DNA of 64,000 nucleotides, from NCBI RefSeq assembly GCF_003336705.1, contig NZ_QMDL01000004.1:31284-95283 (forward strand). The letters run 5' to 3'. The notes below the pieces were generated by a model. That model made no database searches and was not told the origin of the DNA. It saw nothing but the letters and a program-made list of their open reading frames with translations. Of this stretch, positions 35,041 to 42,402 are shown in pieces. Made by a program: the position numbers and the translations under genes. This DNA comes from Marinobacter litoralis. Its GTDB lineage: Bacteria > Pseudomonadota > Gammaproteobacteria > Pseudomonadales > Oleiphilaceae. The first letter of the stretch is position 1. Each line of letters starts with the position of its first letter.

Positions 35041-35831
35041 TCCTGCTCGATAATAGAAACGGAATCCCCTACTACAACACTTCCGCGACCGTCGTGCACC
35101 GCGTTTTGACCAAATATCACGCCATCCGGGGTTTTGCGGTAACCCGAGAGAGTCTTAAGCGGCTCTGTACCCGGATCTTTCTGCCCTGTGTCCGGGTGGA
35201 CGGTTGTCAGAACACACCGGGAGCAGGGTTTAACCACCCGAAAACAAAAACCACCGACCTTTAGCTCACGCCACTGATCTTCAGCCCAAGGCTGCGCTCC
35301 GGAGATTACAATATTGGGACGGAAACGGCGCATATCGACCGCTTCCGCAAGACGGCTGTTGAGCTCATCAAGTGACGCTGCATTAGCAATAAGAAAAGGG
35401 AAGCCATCGGCAAAACCGACTCGGCGCACATCCGCAACCCGCTCCGGATCCACTCTACGAAACGTTGAGTCTGGCATATACACCAGACGCAAAGGTTCAC
35501 CACAGAAACGGCTTAGCGCCTCACTGACAGCAGATTGCGCGGCACTGGCAAGCACCTCATCGCGCCATACCGTTACTTGCTGCTGCTCGGCGGCGGGCGT
35601 CAACGGGAATTCTCCCTCGCCCGGAATTTGAATGCTCACCACCCCATCGACCAGAACAACCCCAATCAATGCCAAACGGGGCAATCGTCTTTGGGTGACG
35701 AACTTCCCGCCCACATCAACAATCATCCAACGACGATCACCGGAAGGGCCAAAATCATCGAGCTCCAGGCTCGACACCGGAACACCAGCAAGCGATTTTA
35801 CCGGGTATATAAAGAGAGACTGTACGTTCAT
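35034..35831 (-). CDS. MOSC-domain protein (YcbX-like)
   Basis: The 265-residue protein has an N-terminal MOSC beta-barrel (MNVQSLFIYPVKSLAG, residues 1-16, then about to 120) and a C-terminal MOSC domain with the conserved cysteine segment PCSRCVLTTVHPDTG (about 204-218). E. coli YcbX, with the same core, reduces N-hydroxylated compounds using molybdenum cofactor and takes electrons through a fused ferredoxin domain. Here the protein ends after the MOSC domain, so a separate electron donor would be needed. It is translationally coupled to uup (seven-base overlap). Confidence 0.85.
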   Translation of the reverse strand: MNVQSLFIYPVKSLAGVPVSSLELDDFGPSGDRRWMIVDVGGKFVTQRRLPRLALIGVVLVDGVVSIQIPGEGEFPLTPAAEQQQVTVWRDEVLASAAQSAVSEALSRFCGEPLRLVYMPDSTFRRVDPERVADVRRVGFADGFPFLIANAASLDELNSRLAEAVDMRRFRPNIVISGAQPWAEDQWRELKVGGFCFRVVKPCSRCVLTTVHPDTGQKDPGTEPLKTLSGYRKTPDGVIFGQNAVHDGRGSVVVGDSVSIIEQEC

Positions 35832-35932
35832 AAGGAACTCTTCCGGCAGGCGGCTACACTAATGAAACGCCAGAGTATAACCGAGGCGGACAGCTAACGC
35901 AGAAAGGGACCAAAAGACCGTGGACAAATAGC

Positions 35933-35961
35933 AAAAAACCCGACACAAAGGTCGGGTTTTT
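35933..35961 (-). terminator. Terminator of tRNA-Gly
   Basis: The stem CCCGAC/GTCGGG with flanking A and T runs lies nine bases past the CCA end of the tRNA. On the minus strand it is followed by TTTTTTGC. It also lies downstream of nothing on the other strand. Confidence 0.85.
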
Positions 35962-35969
35962 CTGAATTC

Positions 35970-36045
35970 TGGAGCGGGAAACGAGATTCGAACTCGCGAC
36001 CCCAACCTTGGCAAGGTTGTGCTCTACCAACTGAGCTATTCCCGC
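35970..36045 (-). tRNA. tRNA-Gly (anticodon GCC)
   Basis: The 76-nt cloverleaf begins GCGGGAATAGCTCAGTTGG and ends CCCGCTCCA with an encoded CCA. The anticodon arm is CAACCTTGCCAAGGTTG with GCC as anticodon, and the T-loop is GTTCGAATC. It decodes GGC and GGU. It is a single gene between the MOSC and DUF924 genes, with its own promoter and terminator. Confidence 0.97.
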
Positions 36046-36082
36046 TTTTCGGCTGTGAGGCATTGCCTCTCAACGGCTGCGT

Positions 36083-36110
36083 ATTCTACTGATCCCGGCC
36101 CGGTCGTCAA
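36083..36110 (-). promoter_or_regulatory. Promoter of tRNA-Gly
   Basis: On the minus strand TTGACG (36105-36110) and TAGAAT (36083-36088) are 16 bp apart and lie about 40 bp upstream of the tRNA. Confidence 0.8.
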
Positions 36111-36160
36111 CCGTTTTCTATAACTTTTTTTCAAATTCTATAAATTGCTCAGATAACAAC

Positions 36161-36763
36161 CTATTGACCATATCTGGAACCACTTTTTAGATAGATTTCC
36201 TCCTCTTCGGTAGAAACCCGCCCGAGCACCCTATTTCGATGCGGAAACCGCCCAAACTTTCGAACAACCTCCCGATGATCTTCCGCTGACTGCACAAAAC
36301 TCTCCAGGAAATCGCCCAGCACGCCACTCTCCGTCGCTGCGAGTTGACGGTAGCACTGCACTGACAGCTCTTGGTCATGAAGCCGTTCCGAGTGCTGAAG
36401 CGGCATATAAACGAACGCGCGCATGACCGAAGGCAATGCCACATCAAAGCCCCTGTTCATCGCCGCTTTACACCGCTCACGGGCGAGCCGGTCATGCTCG
36501 AAGGCTAATGACGTGCCCCGGTATATGTTGCGAGTAAACTGGTCCAACAAAAGAATCTCAGCCAAAGCGCCGCCCGCCTGGGTACGCCAATTTTCCAACC
36601 CCTGCTCTGAAGCAAAAACCACCAACGACATAAAGCGCCGTCTTATCTCGCGATCAAACGCCCGATCAGACCGAAACCAGCGATTTCGATGAAATCTATC
36701 CGGAAGCCCCTGGTCATCTAATTCTCCAAACCAGAAATCCAAAAGCTCTTTCCAATCGAACAT
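36161..36763 (-). CDS. DUF924 family protein
   Basis: This 200-residue protein is cytosolic and helical, without signal or membrane segment. It matches the DUF924 family by its opening DFWFGELDDQGLPD and by EILLLDQFTRNIYRGT and FVYMPLQHSERLHDQE. Homologues have a TPR-like fold and no proven biochemical activity. It is monocistronic, upstream of tRNA-Gly in the same direction and divergent from the CbiX-like gene. I propose no function. Confidence 0.85.
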   Translation of the reverse strand: MFDWKELLDFWFGELDDQGLPDRFHRNRWFRSDRAFDREIRRRFMSLVVFASEQGLENWRTQAGGALAEILLLDQFTRNIYRGTSLAFEHDRLARERCKAAMNRGFDVALPSVMRAFVYMPLQHSERLHDQELSVQCYRQLAATESGVLGDFLESFVQSAEDHREVVRKFGRFPHRNRVLGRVSTEEEEIYLKSGSRYGQ

Positions 36764-36817
36764 TACTCAACTCCCTGATACATTAAACCAATACCCGCAG
36801 ACCAAACCGGAGATGTT

Positions 36818-37195
36818 ATGTCCAGTACGCACCATATCATTTTGCTTGCCCACGGCAGCAGCGACAAACGCTGGTGCGAAACCTTCGAGAAGCTCGCAGA
36901 ACCCACTCTCAACTCTATAGAGAACGCCACTATCGCCTATATGGAGCTTGCCGAGCCGTCGATGGAAACAATTGTTGCCCAAGCGCGAGCTAGCGGAGCC
37001 AGTCAGTTTACTGTAGTCCCTCTGTTTCTTGCCGCCGGCAGACATTTGCGCAAAGACGTACCTGCTATGATCAAAGAGATCGAGCAGGAGCACAACGTAT
37101 CCATGCGACTGGCAGACCCAATCGGATACAACCCCCAGCTTGGACTGGCTATAAGGGATGTTGTGCAGGAAGAACTGGCTAAAACTGCCAATTAA
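36818..37195 (+). CDS. CbiX-type sirohydrochlorin chelatase-like protein (single domain)
   Basis: The 125-residue protein is a half-size chelatase of the CbiX/SirB group, which inserts Co or Fe into sirohydrochlorin as a homodimer. It shows ILLAHGSSDKRW (8-19), with the first metal-binding histidine H12, and VVPLFLAAGRHLRKDVP (about 66-82), with the second histidine. No cobalamin or siroheme genes are nearby, so the physiological metal and substrate remain open. It is 36 bp upstream of the epimerase-like gene, probably the same transcript. Confidence 0.85.
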   Translation: MSSTHHIILLAHGSSDKRWCETFEKLAEPTLNSIENATIAYMELAEPSMETIVAQARASGASQFTVVPLFLAAGRHLRKDVPAMIKEIEQEHNVSMRLADPIGYNPQLGLAIRDVVQEELAKTAN

Positions 37196-37231
37196 ACACA
37201 CGGTTCATTTAAAAGAATCCGGGAGGCCGGC

Positions 37232-38137
37232 ATGCCAAAGAAGATCCTTATCACTGGAGGCACTGGGTTCATCGGACGAGAGTTGTGCAAACAGCTACTA
37301 AAGGCTGGCCACACCCTGACCGTCTTAAGTCGACAAAAACCCGCAACCGTTAAATCTATTTGCGGCAAGGTTGAGCCGGTTTCTGATCTGAATTATTTGA
37401 AATCCCACCCGGGGTTTGATGCTGTATTCAACCTTGCAGGGGAAGGCATCGCAGACAAGCGCTGGACCGCCGAACGAAAAGCCACACTGTTAGACAGTCG
37501 AGTCGCGCTCACACTTGCGCTAATTGACGTAGTTAGATCCTGGGAAGAACTACCGCAAGTACTCATTTCAGGCTCAGCCGTCGGTTTCTACGGCGACCAA
37601 GGCAACCACCTTGTTACCGAAGACACTGCGCCTAACCCGGAGTTTACTCACAGACTCTGCGCAGAATGGGAAGACGCGGCGCGCACGCTGCAAGCTGATG
37701 CTGTGCGGGTATGCCTGTCACGCACCGGGCTAGTTGTCGGGAAAGGTGGCGGTTTTCTTGAACGAATGACGCTGCCGTTCAAGTTCGGACTCGGAGGAAA
37801 ACTCGGTAGCGGTGAACAATATATGCCTTGGGTGCACCGAACCGACGTGGTAGCTGGCCTGATCTGGATGCTGGATAACCATTTAGCCCAAGGCGCCTAC
37901 AATATGGTGAGCCCCAACCCGGTCACCAACGTCGAGTTTACGCGTGCATTTGCACACGTACTCAAACGCCCGGCTCTGCTCCCGGTGCCCGCACGTGCTT
38001 TAAGAATGCTATTGGGCGAAATGTCAGGACTACTTTTGACAGGTCAAAAGGCGATACCAGCTCGACTGCAATCCGAAGGCTTCAAGTTTAGCCACCCCGT
38101 TTTAGAGGAGGCATTAAACATCAGCATAAAAAAATAA
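37232..38137 (+). CDS. TIGR01777-family NAD-dependent epimerase-like protein (YfcH type)
   Basis: This 301-residue extended short-chain dehydrogenase has TGGTGFIGREL (8-18) for nucleotide binding. The family blocks are FNLAGEGIADKRW (about 67-79), ISGSAVGFYG (about 111-120), which replaces the usual catalytic YxxxK area, and MPWVHRTDVV. The C-terminal DUF1731 part has the typical PVPARALRMLLGEMS. Members are widespread with no agreed substrate. E. coli YfcH and plant relatives linked to cell division are the best-known. It follows the CbiX-like gene. Confidence 0.88.
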   Translation: MPKKILITGGTGFIGRELCKQLLKAGHTLTVLSRQKPATVKSICGKVEPVSDLNYLKSHPGFDAVFNLAGEGIADKRWTAERKATLLDSRVALTLALIDVVRSWEELPQVLISGSAVGFYGDQGNHLVTEDTAPNPEFTHRLCAEWEDAARTLQADAVRVCLSRTGLVVGKGGGFLERMTLPFKFGLGGKLGSGEQYMPWVHRTDVVAGLIWMLDNHLAQGAYNMVSPNPVTNVEFTRAFAHVLKRPALLPVPARALRMLLGEMSGLLLTGQKAIPARLQSEGFKFSHPVLEEALNISIKK

Positions 38138-38156
38138 AACTTTTTGAAAATAATCG

Positions 38157-38185
38157 TTGACACCTCGCCGGTCGATACTTAATAT
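38157..38185 (+). promoter_or_regulatory. Promoter of tRNA-Glu
   Basis: A consensus TTGACA (38157-38162) and TAATAT (38180-38185) with 17-bp spacing lie about 37 bp upstream of the tRNA. A GC-rich stretch (ACGCGCC) follows the -10 box, as in stable-RNA promoters under stringent control. Confidence 0.85.
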
Positions 38186-38222
38186 ACGCGCCATCTCGAC
38201 GAGGCAAGTCAAGAAACGTTGC

Positions 38223-38298
38223 GTCCCCTTCGTCTAGTGGCCTAGGACTCCGCCCTTTCACGGCGGCAACAGGGGTTCGAACCCCCTAGGGGACGCCA
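38223..38298 (+). tRNA. tRNA-Glu (anticodon TTC)
   Basis: The 76-nt cloverleaf begins GTCCCCTTCGTCTAGTGGCC and ends GGGGACGCCA with an encoded CCA. The anticodon arm is CCGCCCTTTCACGGCGG with TTC as anticodon. A run of six T follows directly and probably ends transcription. That T-run touches the stop codon of the small minus-strand gene. Confidence 0.97.
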
Positions 38299-38305
38299 AT
38301 TTTTT

Positions 38306-38461
38306 CTACGATACGCCTATCTGGCTTCGGCCACTTTTCCCTTTCGCTTTCCGTTCGTGCCGCTCCTGATCTTTGACCACAAAGATTCCAACACCAACGA
38401 AAAAGCTGATCATCAAAAGCACAGTTGCGATTCCCGCGAACACAACCACATCCATAAACAT
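38306..38461 (-). CDS. Small single-span membrane protein, candidate cbb3 oxidase subunit CcoM
   Basis: This 51-residue frame begins MFMDVVVFAGIATVLLM, has one hydrophobic helix (about 5-28) and a basic tail (KDQERHERKAKGK). From memory it resembles CcoM, the small extra subunit of the Pseudomonas stutzeri cbb3 cytochrome oxidase, in its MF-x-D start, an AG-x-x-TV-x-LM helix and a G-x-F-x-x-x-KD end. I cannot verify this by alignment. A perfect FNR/ANR box lies 76 bp upstream. The ribosome site is poor (GGGGGT), and the third codon is an alternative ATG. It is most likely real because of helix, tail and box together. Confidence 0.6.
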   Translation of the reverse strand: MFMDVVVFAGIATVLLMISFFVGVGIFVVKDQERHERKAKGKSGRSQIGVS

Positions 38462-38536
38462 AAATACCCCCAGCACGACGGCTCTAGCTTCTTTAAATTG
38501 ATTGAACTCAGGTTACGCGGTCCCGAAAATTTAGTA

Positions 38537-38550
38537 TTGATCTGCATCAA
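38537..38550. promoter_or_regulatory. Perfect FNR/ANR binding site
   Basis: TTGAT-CTGC-ATCAA equals the FNR/ANR consensus TTGAT-N4-ATCAA. For the minus-strand small gene, a -10-like TAACCT (complement of 38510-38515) begins 28.5 bp from the site centre, the spacing expected for activation from about -41.5. It is also 157 bp upstream of the GGDEF-EAL gene on the plus strand. Apart from this and the small gene I see nothing else in 38299-38706. Confidence 0.75.
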
Positions 38551-38706
38551 GTCCTCTGCGTTGACAAGCTCAACAGCCAAACCTGAGAAGTGCGCCTCCT
38601 TTTTACTGTTGCGGAAACGCAAATCCTAAGCATTTAAAAAAAACTGCTGCTATAGTCAGTTTTTAACTGATCCGTTTACACATTCAATTTAGGGATTGCC
38701 AAGGAC

Positions 38707-41169
38707 ATGGCGACTCAGCTCGGAACCTCATGCGGTGACCAAACTAACAACATGCCCGATATCTCCAGTCGTCTAAGACGATTCCGACGCACTTCTCCCC
38801 TCTCGTTCCGGCTTCTCAGCTGGATACTTGTCTTCAGCTCGGCATTAACTCTTCTGGCATCAGGCGTGCAGATCTACTCAGATTACCGAAAAGATCTGAA
38901 TGATATAGAAGACAGAATGGAAGTCATTGAATCCGGTTACGCATCAAGCCTCACCCGAAGCTTATGGGCATTGGACCAAAAGCTGCTGCAAACCCAGATG
39001 GAAGGTATATTAAGCCTGCCTGACATCTCTCATTTGCGCCTTCGCATCGAGCCCGATTCAGAATTGATCATGGGCAAGCTACCCGATGGCTCCAACACGC
39101 TTAGTCACAGTTTTGCCCTCGACCATCATGAGGGCGAGCTGTTCAAGCTTGGGCATCTGACCGTCACAGCAAGTCTCGACCGCGTGTACGAAGACCTGCA
39201 GACAAAGATTGGCGTTACGCTGATTACCCAGTTCCTGACCATCTTTGTGGTTTCTATTGTGATCCTATCCATCTTCCGGCATTTGGTTACCCGCCACCTG
39301 ACCGCCATGGCGGAGTACACTCGTGATCTGTCGCTTGATGACCTTAGCCGTCCCTTACTACTGGACCGCCCCGAGCCGAAAAATCACTTTAAAGATGAGC
39401 TAGGCATGGTGACGGATGCCATCAACCAGATGCGAGAAAGGTTGAATGAAGATATAGCACGCCGGGAACACGATGCTGCCGAGATTCTGAAGTTCTCGAA
39501 AGCCATAGACCAAAGCCCGTCATCCGTTTTAATTTGCGACAAACACTGGCACATTGAGTACGCCAACCGGAAGTTCCTGCAACTTACCGGCCACCGCCCC
39601 GAAGACATTAAAAATCAGCATCCATCCAGTCTGATCAGCCAAAGTATGGGAGAGCGTGAAGCCGAGCAGCTTTGGCAGTCGGTACGCCTCCAGGTCCAGC
39701 GGGTCGGCGTATGGCAAGGCGAGGTGAACAGCTCGCGCTCTAATGGCGAACGCTACTGGGAACAACTGGTCATCACACCGATCAAAGGTGCGAATGATGA
39801 AACCACTGGCTTCCTGATACTTGGGGAAGACATCAGCATTCGCAAACGCTATGAGCAACAACTACTCAGGCAAGCTAACTACGATATCCTCACCGGCCTG
39901 CCGAACCGAATGCTCGCTCTCGACCGCTTGAAACTGGCCATTGCACAAGCGCGCAGAGACACCACACAAGTCGGCGTTATGTTTCTCGACCTCGACAACT
40001 TCAAACACATTAACGACACACTCGGTCATGATGCGGGCGACACCTTGTTAGTGGAAGCAGCACGCAGGGTATCGAGCTGCCTTCGGGGCACGAGCACCGT
40101 GGCAAGGCTCGGGGGCGATGAGTTTCTGGTGATACTTCCGGGGCTGACCGACGTGAACGATGCCCGGCAGGTTGCCCAGCGTATTTTGCTCACATTCTCA
40201 TCCCCATTCCTGCTTCATGGCCAGGAAGTCTTCGTGACAACCAGTATCGGCATTGCCATATTTCCGGACGATGCCGACACCAGCGGATCGCTCCTCCAAC
40301 ATGCCGATGCCGCGATGTATGAAGCCAAACACCAGGGTAAAAGCTCCTACGCTCTCTTTACACCGGAAATGACCGAGGTTTCCCACGAACGCCTTCACAT
40401 GGAATCCCACATGCGAAAGGCCTTAGAACTCAATGAGTTCCAATTGGTATTTCAACCGATTGTTGAGACCTCGTCAGGCAAACTGATGGCGACCGAAGCT
40501 CTGCTGCGATGGAACAACCCCTCGCTTGGTACTGTCATGCCGGACCGGTTTATTCCTCTGGCGGAAGAAACCGGCCTGATCATCCCCATCGGCGAATGGG
40601 TTATCCAAGAGGCCTGCAAGGCTGCCCAATGCTGGCAAGCCCTGACCGGATACGACATAGGGATTGCCGTTAACGTTTCACCCAGACAATTCAGAGATCC
40701 GGGATTCACCGACATTGTGCTAAAGGCGCTTGCTGACAGCCACCTCAAACCCGAATTGCTCGAACTGGAAATTACCGAACGGCTGATTCTGGACAATACG
40801 ATCGAAACGGCCGACATTCTCAGGCAACTGGATGCCGCCGGCATTCGGCTGTCAGTTGACGATTTCGGAACGGGTTACTCAGCCTTGAGCTATCTCAAGA
40901 CGTATCCCTTTGATACGCTTAAAATTGACAGGTCATTCATTCAAGACGTTCTTACGGATACCGACGACTCAGCGTTGGTCCGGGCCATCATTAACATGGC
41001 GCACAGCCTGGGCTTAACGGTCATCGCAGAAGGCGTCGAAGAAGAAGCGCAAACGCACTTCCTGAAGTCGGAGCATTGTGATTATTCCCAAGGCTACTTT
41101 TATAGCCGCCCCCTGCCAGAGCAGGAATTTATCCACTGGCTCGAAAATAATCACCGAGCCCATCCCTAA
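38707..41169 (+). CDS. Membrane GGDEF-EAL protein with PAS domain
   Basis: This 820-residue inner-membrane protein turns over cyclic di-GMP. Its order is: membrane helix (about 35-57), periplasmic sensor region (58-165), second helix (168-190), HAMP-like linker (about 191-250), PAS (about 262-380), GGDEF (about 385-550) with intact GGDEF at 469-473, then EAL (about 560-810) with intact EALLRW at 597-602. The usual RxxD inhibition site before GGDEF is RGTS, so feedback control of the cyclase is probably absent. Which activity dominates cannot be told. AAGGA lies very close to the ATG; residue 16 is an alternative start. ackA follows 20 bp later. Confidence 0.9.
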   Translation: MATQLGTSCGDQTNNMPDISSRLRRFRRTSPLSFRLLSWILVFSSALTLLASGVQIYSDYRKDLNDIEDRMEVIESGYASSLTRSLWALDQKLLQTQMEGILSLPDISHLRLRIEPDSELIMGKLPDGSNTLSHSFALDHHEGELFKLGHLTVTASLDRVYEDLQTKIGVTLITQFLTIFVVSIVILSIFRHLVTRHLTAMAEYTRDLSLDDLSRPLLLDRPEPKNHFKDELGMVTDAINQMRERLNEDIARREHDAAEILKFSKAIDQSPSSVLICDKHWHIEYANRKFLQLTGHRPEDIKNQHPSSLISQSMGEREAEQLWQSVRLQVQRVGVWQGEVNSSRSNGERYWEQLVITPIKGANDETTGFLILGEDISIRKRYEQQLLRQANYDILTGLPNRMLALDRLKLAIAQARRDTTQVGVMFLDLDNFKHINDTLGHDAGDTLLVEAARRVSSCLRGTSTVARLGGDEFLVILPGLTDVNDARQVAQRILLTFSSPFLLHGQEVFVTTSIGIAIFPDDADTSGSLLQHADAAMYEAKHQGKSSYALFTPEMTEVSHERLHMESHMRKALELNEFQLVFQPIVETSSGKLMATEALLRWNNPSLGTVMPDRFIPLAEETGLIIPIGEWVIQEACKAAQCWQALTGYDIGIAVNVSPRQFRDPGFTDIVLKALADSHLKPELLELEITERLILDNTIETADILRQLDAAGIRLSVDDFGTGYSALSYLKTYPFDTLKIDRSFIQDVLTDTDDSALVRAIINMAHSLGLTVIAEGVEEEAQTHFLKSEHCDYSQGYFYSRPLPEQEFIHWLENNHRAHP

Positions 41170-41189
41170 GCATCAAAACGGCATTACCC

Positions 41190-42374
41190 ATGGAAGATTC
41201 GATACTGGTTGTAAACAGTGGCAGCTCCTCTGTGAAGCTGGCGCTTTTCGACAAACATCATCAAAAAAAAGCATCGGCGCTTGCCGAAAAACTGAACAAA
41301 AAAGATGCCATCGCCCGAATATCTGGCAGCCCTGAACCGATAGAACTTCCTGCGGGGGCTGATCACCAACAGGCGCTTCAGATTCTCATCGAAACCTTTA
41401 CTCGAAAAGAACTGCTTCAAGGCCAGCCGCTGGCCATCGGCCACCGGGTAGTACACGGGGGCGAAACCTTTCGTGAAGCAGCACTGATCGACAGCAAGAC
41501 AATAACCGCCATCGAAAAGGTTTCCGGCCTTGCTCCTCTTCACAACCCGGTGAATCTGGTTGGCATAGATGCCATGCAATCACTGTTTCCGTCGGTACCG
41601 CAGGTAGCGGTTTTTGACACAGCCTATCACCAATCGCTGCCTGAAAAGGCATACCGATACGCTTTGCCAAAACACTGCTACGAAGTCTGGGGGGTGCGCC
41701 GCTACGGCTTTCACGGCACCAGTCATCATTTTATGGCCCAGGAAGCGGCCCGATTGCTTGGCAAGGCCGTGGAGAATACATCCATTATTTCTGCCCACCT
41801 GGGTAATGGCTGTAGCATCACAGCTATACAAGACGGCAAAAGCGTAGACACCAGCATGGGTCTAACGCCGCTGGAAGGTCTGGTGATGGGCACACGCAGC
41901 GGTGACGTTGACCCGGGGTTATTTGACTATCTATCCGGCCGCGGCGTGAGCGCCAGCGAAGTCCACACCATGCTCAACAACGACAGCGGGCTAATGGGGC
42001 TGTCTGGTCATACCAACGACATGCGTACCCTGTGTGAGCTTGCCGAGAAGGGCGACAAACCCGCACGTTTGGCGATAGACGTATTCTGTTTCAGGTTGGC
42101 GCGCTATATCGGCGCCATGACCGCCTCGCTTACCCATTTGGATGCCGTGGTCTTTACCGGCGGGATCGGCGAAAACAGCGCTGAGGTTAGGCAGGAAACC
42201 ATCAAGCATTTGAGTTTGCTCGGCCTGACAATTGACCCCGAACGAAACCAGCAGCATGGCAAACAAACCGACAACCGGGTGAGCCATGCCGATTCCCGCT
42301 TCCCGATTCTCACTATTCCAACCAATGAAGAATTGGTGATCGCCCGGGAAGCCAGCCGGCTGGCCAGACTCTAA
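41190..42374 (+). CDS. ackA: Acetate kinase
   Basis: AckA converts acetyl phosphate and ADP to acetate and ATP, or the reverse. The 394 residues show VVNSGSSSVKLALF (about 6-19) for substrate binding, GHRVVHGGE with the active-site arginine, YGFHGTSHHF and the nucleotide-binding GLTPLEGLVMGTRSGDVDPG region (key part GTRSGDVDP). It is 28 bp upstream of pta. The 20-bp distance from the GGDEF-EAL gene suggests that part of its transcription comes from there. Confidence 0.96.
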   Translation: MEDSILVVNSGSSSVKLALFDKHHQKKASALAEKLNKKDAIARISGSPEPIELPAGADHQQALQILIETFTRKELLQGQPLAIGHRVVHGGETFREAALIDSKTITAIEKVSGLAPLHNPVNLVGIDAMQSLFPSVPQVAVFDTAYHQSLPEKAYRYALPKHCYEVWGVRRYGFHGTSHHFMAQEAARLLGKAVENTSIISAHLGNGCSITAIQDGKSVDTSMGLTPLEGLVMGTRSGDVDPGLFDYLSGRGVSASEVHTMLNNDSGLMGLSGHTNDMRTLCELAEKGDKPARLAIDVFCFRLARYIGAMTASLTHLDAVVFTGGIGENSAEVRQETIKHLSLLGLTIDPERNQQHGKQTDNRVSHADSRFPILTIPTNEELVIAREASRLARL

Positions 42375-42402
42375 TCACTCACGAATTTAATTTGGATACG
42401 AT

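Noticed and set aside
38357..38629. A 90-codon plus-strand frame between tRNA-Glu and the GGDEF-EAL gene
   Set aside because: The composition is not protein-like, and it is antisense to the better-supported small membrane gene and crosses the FNR box.
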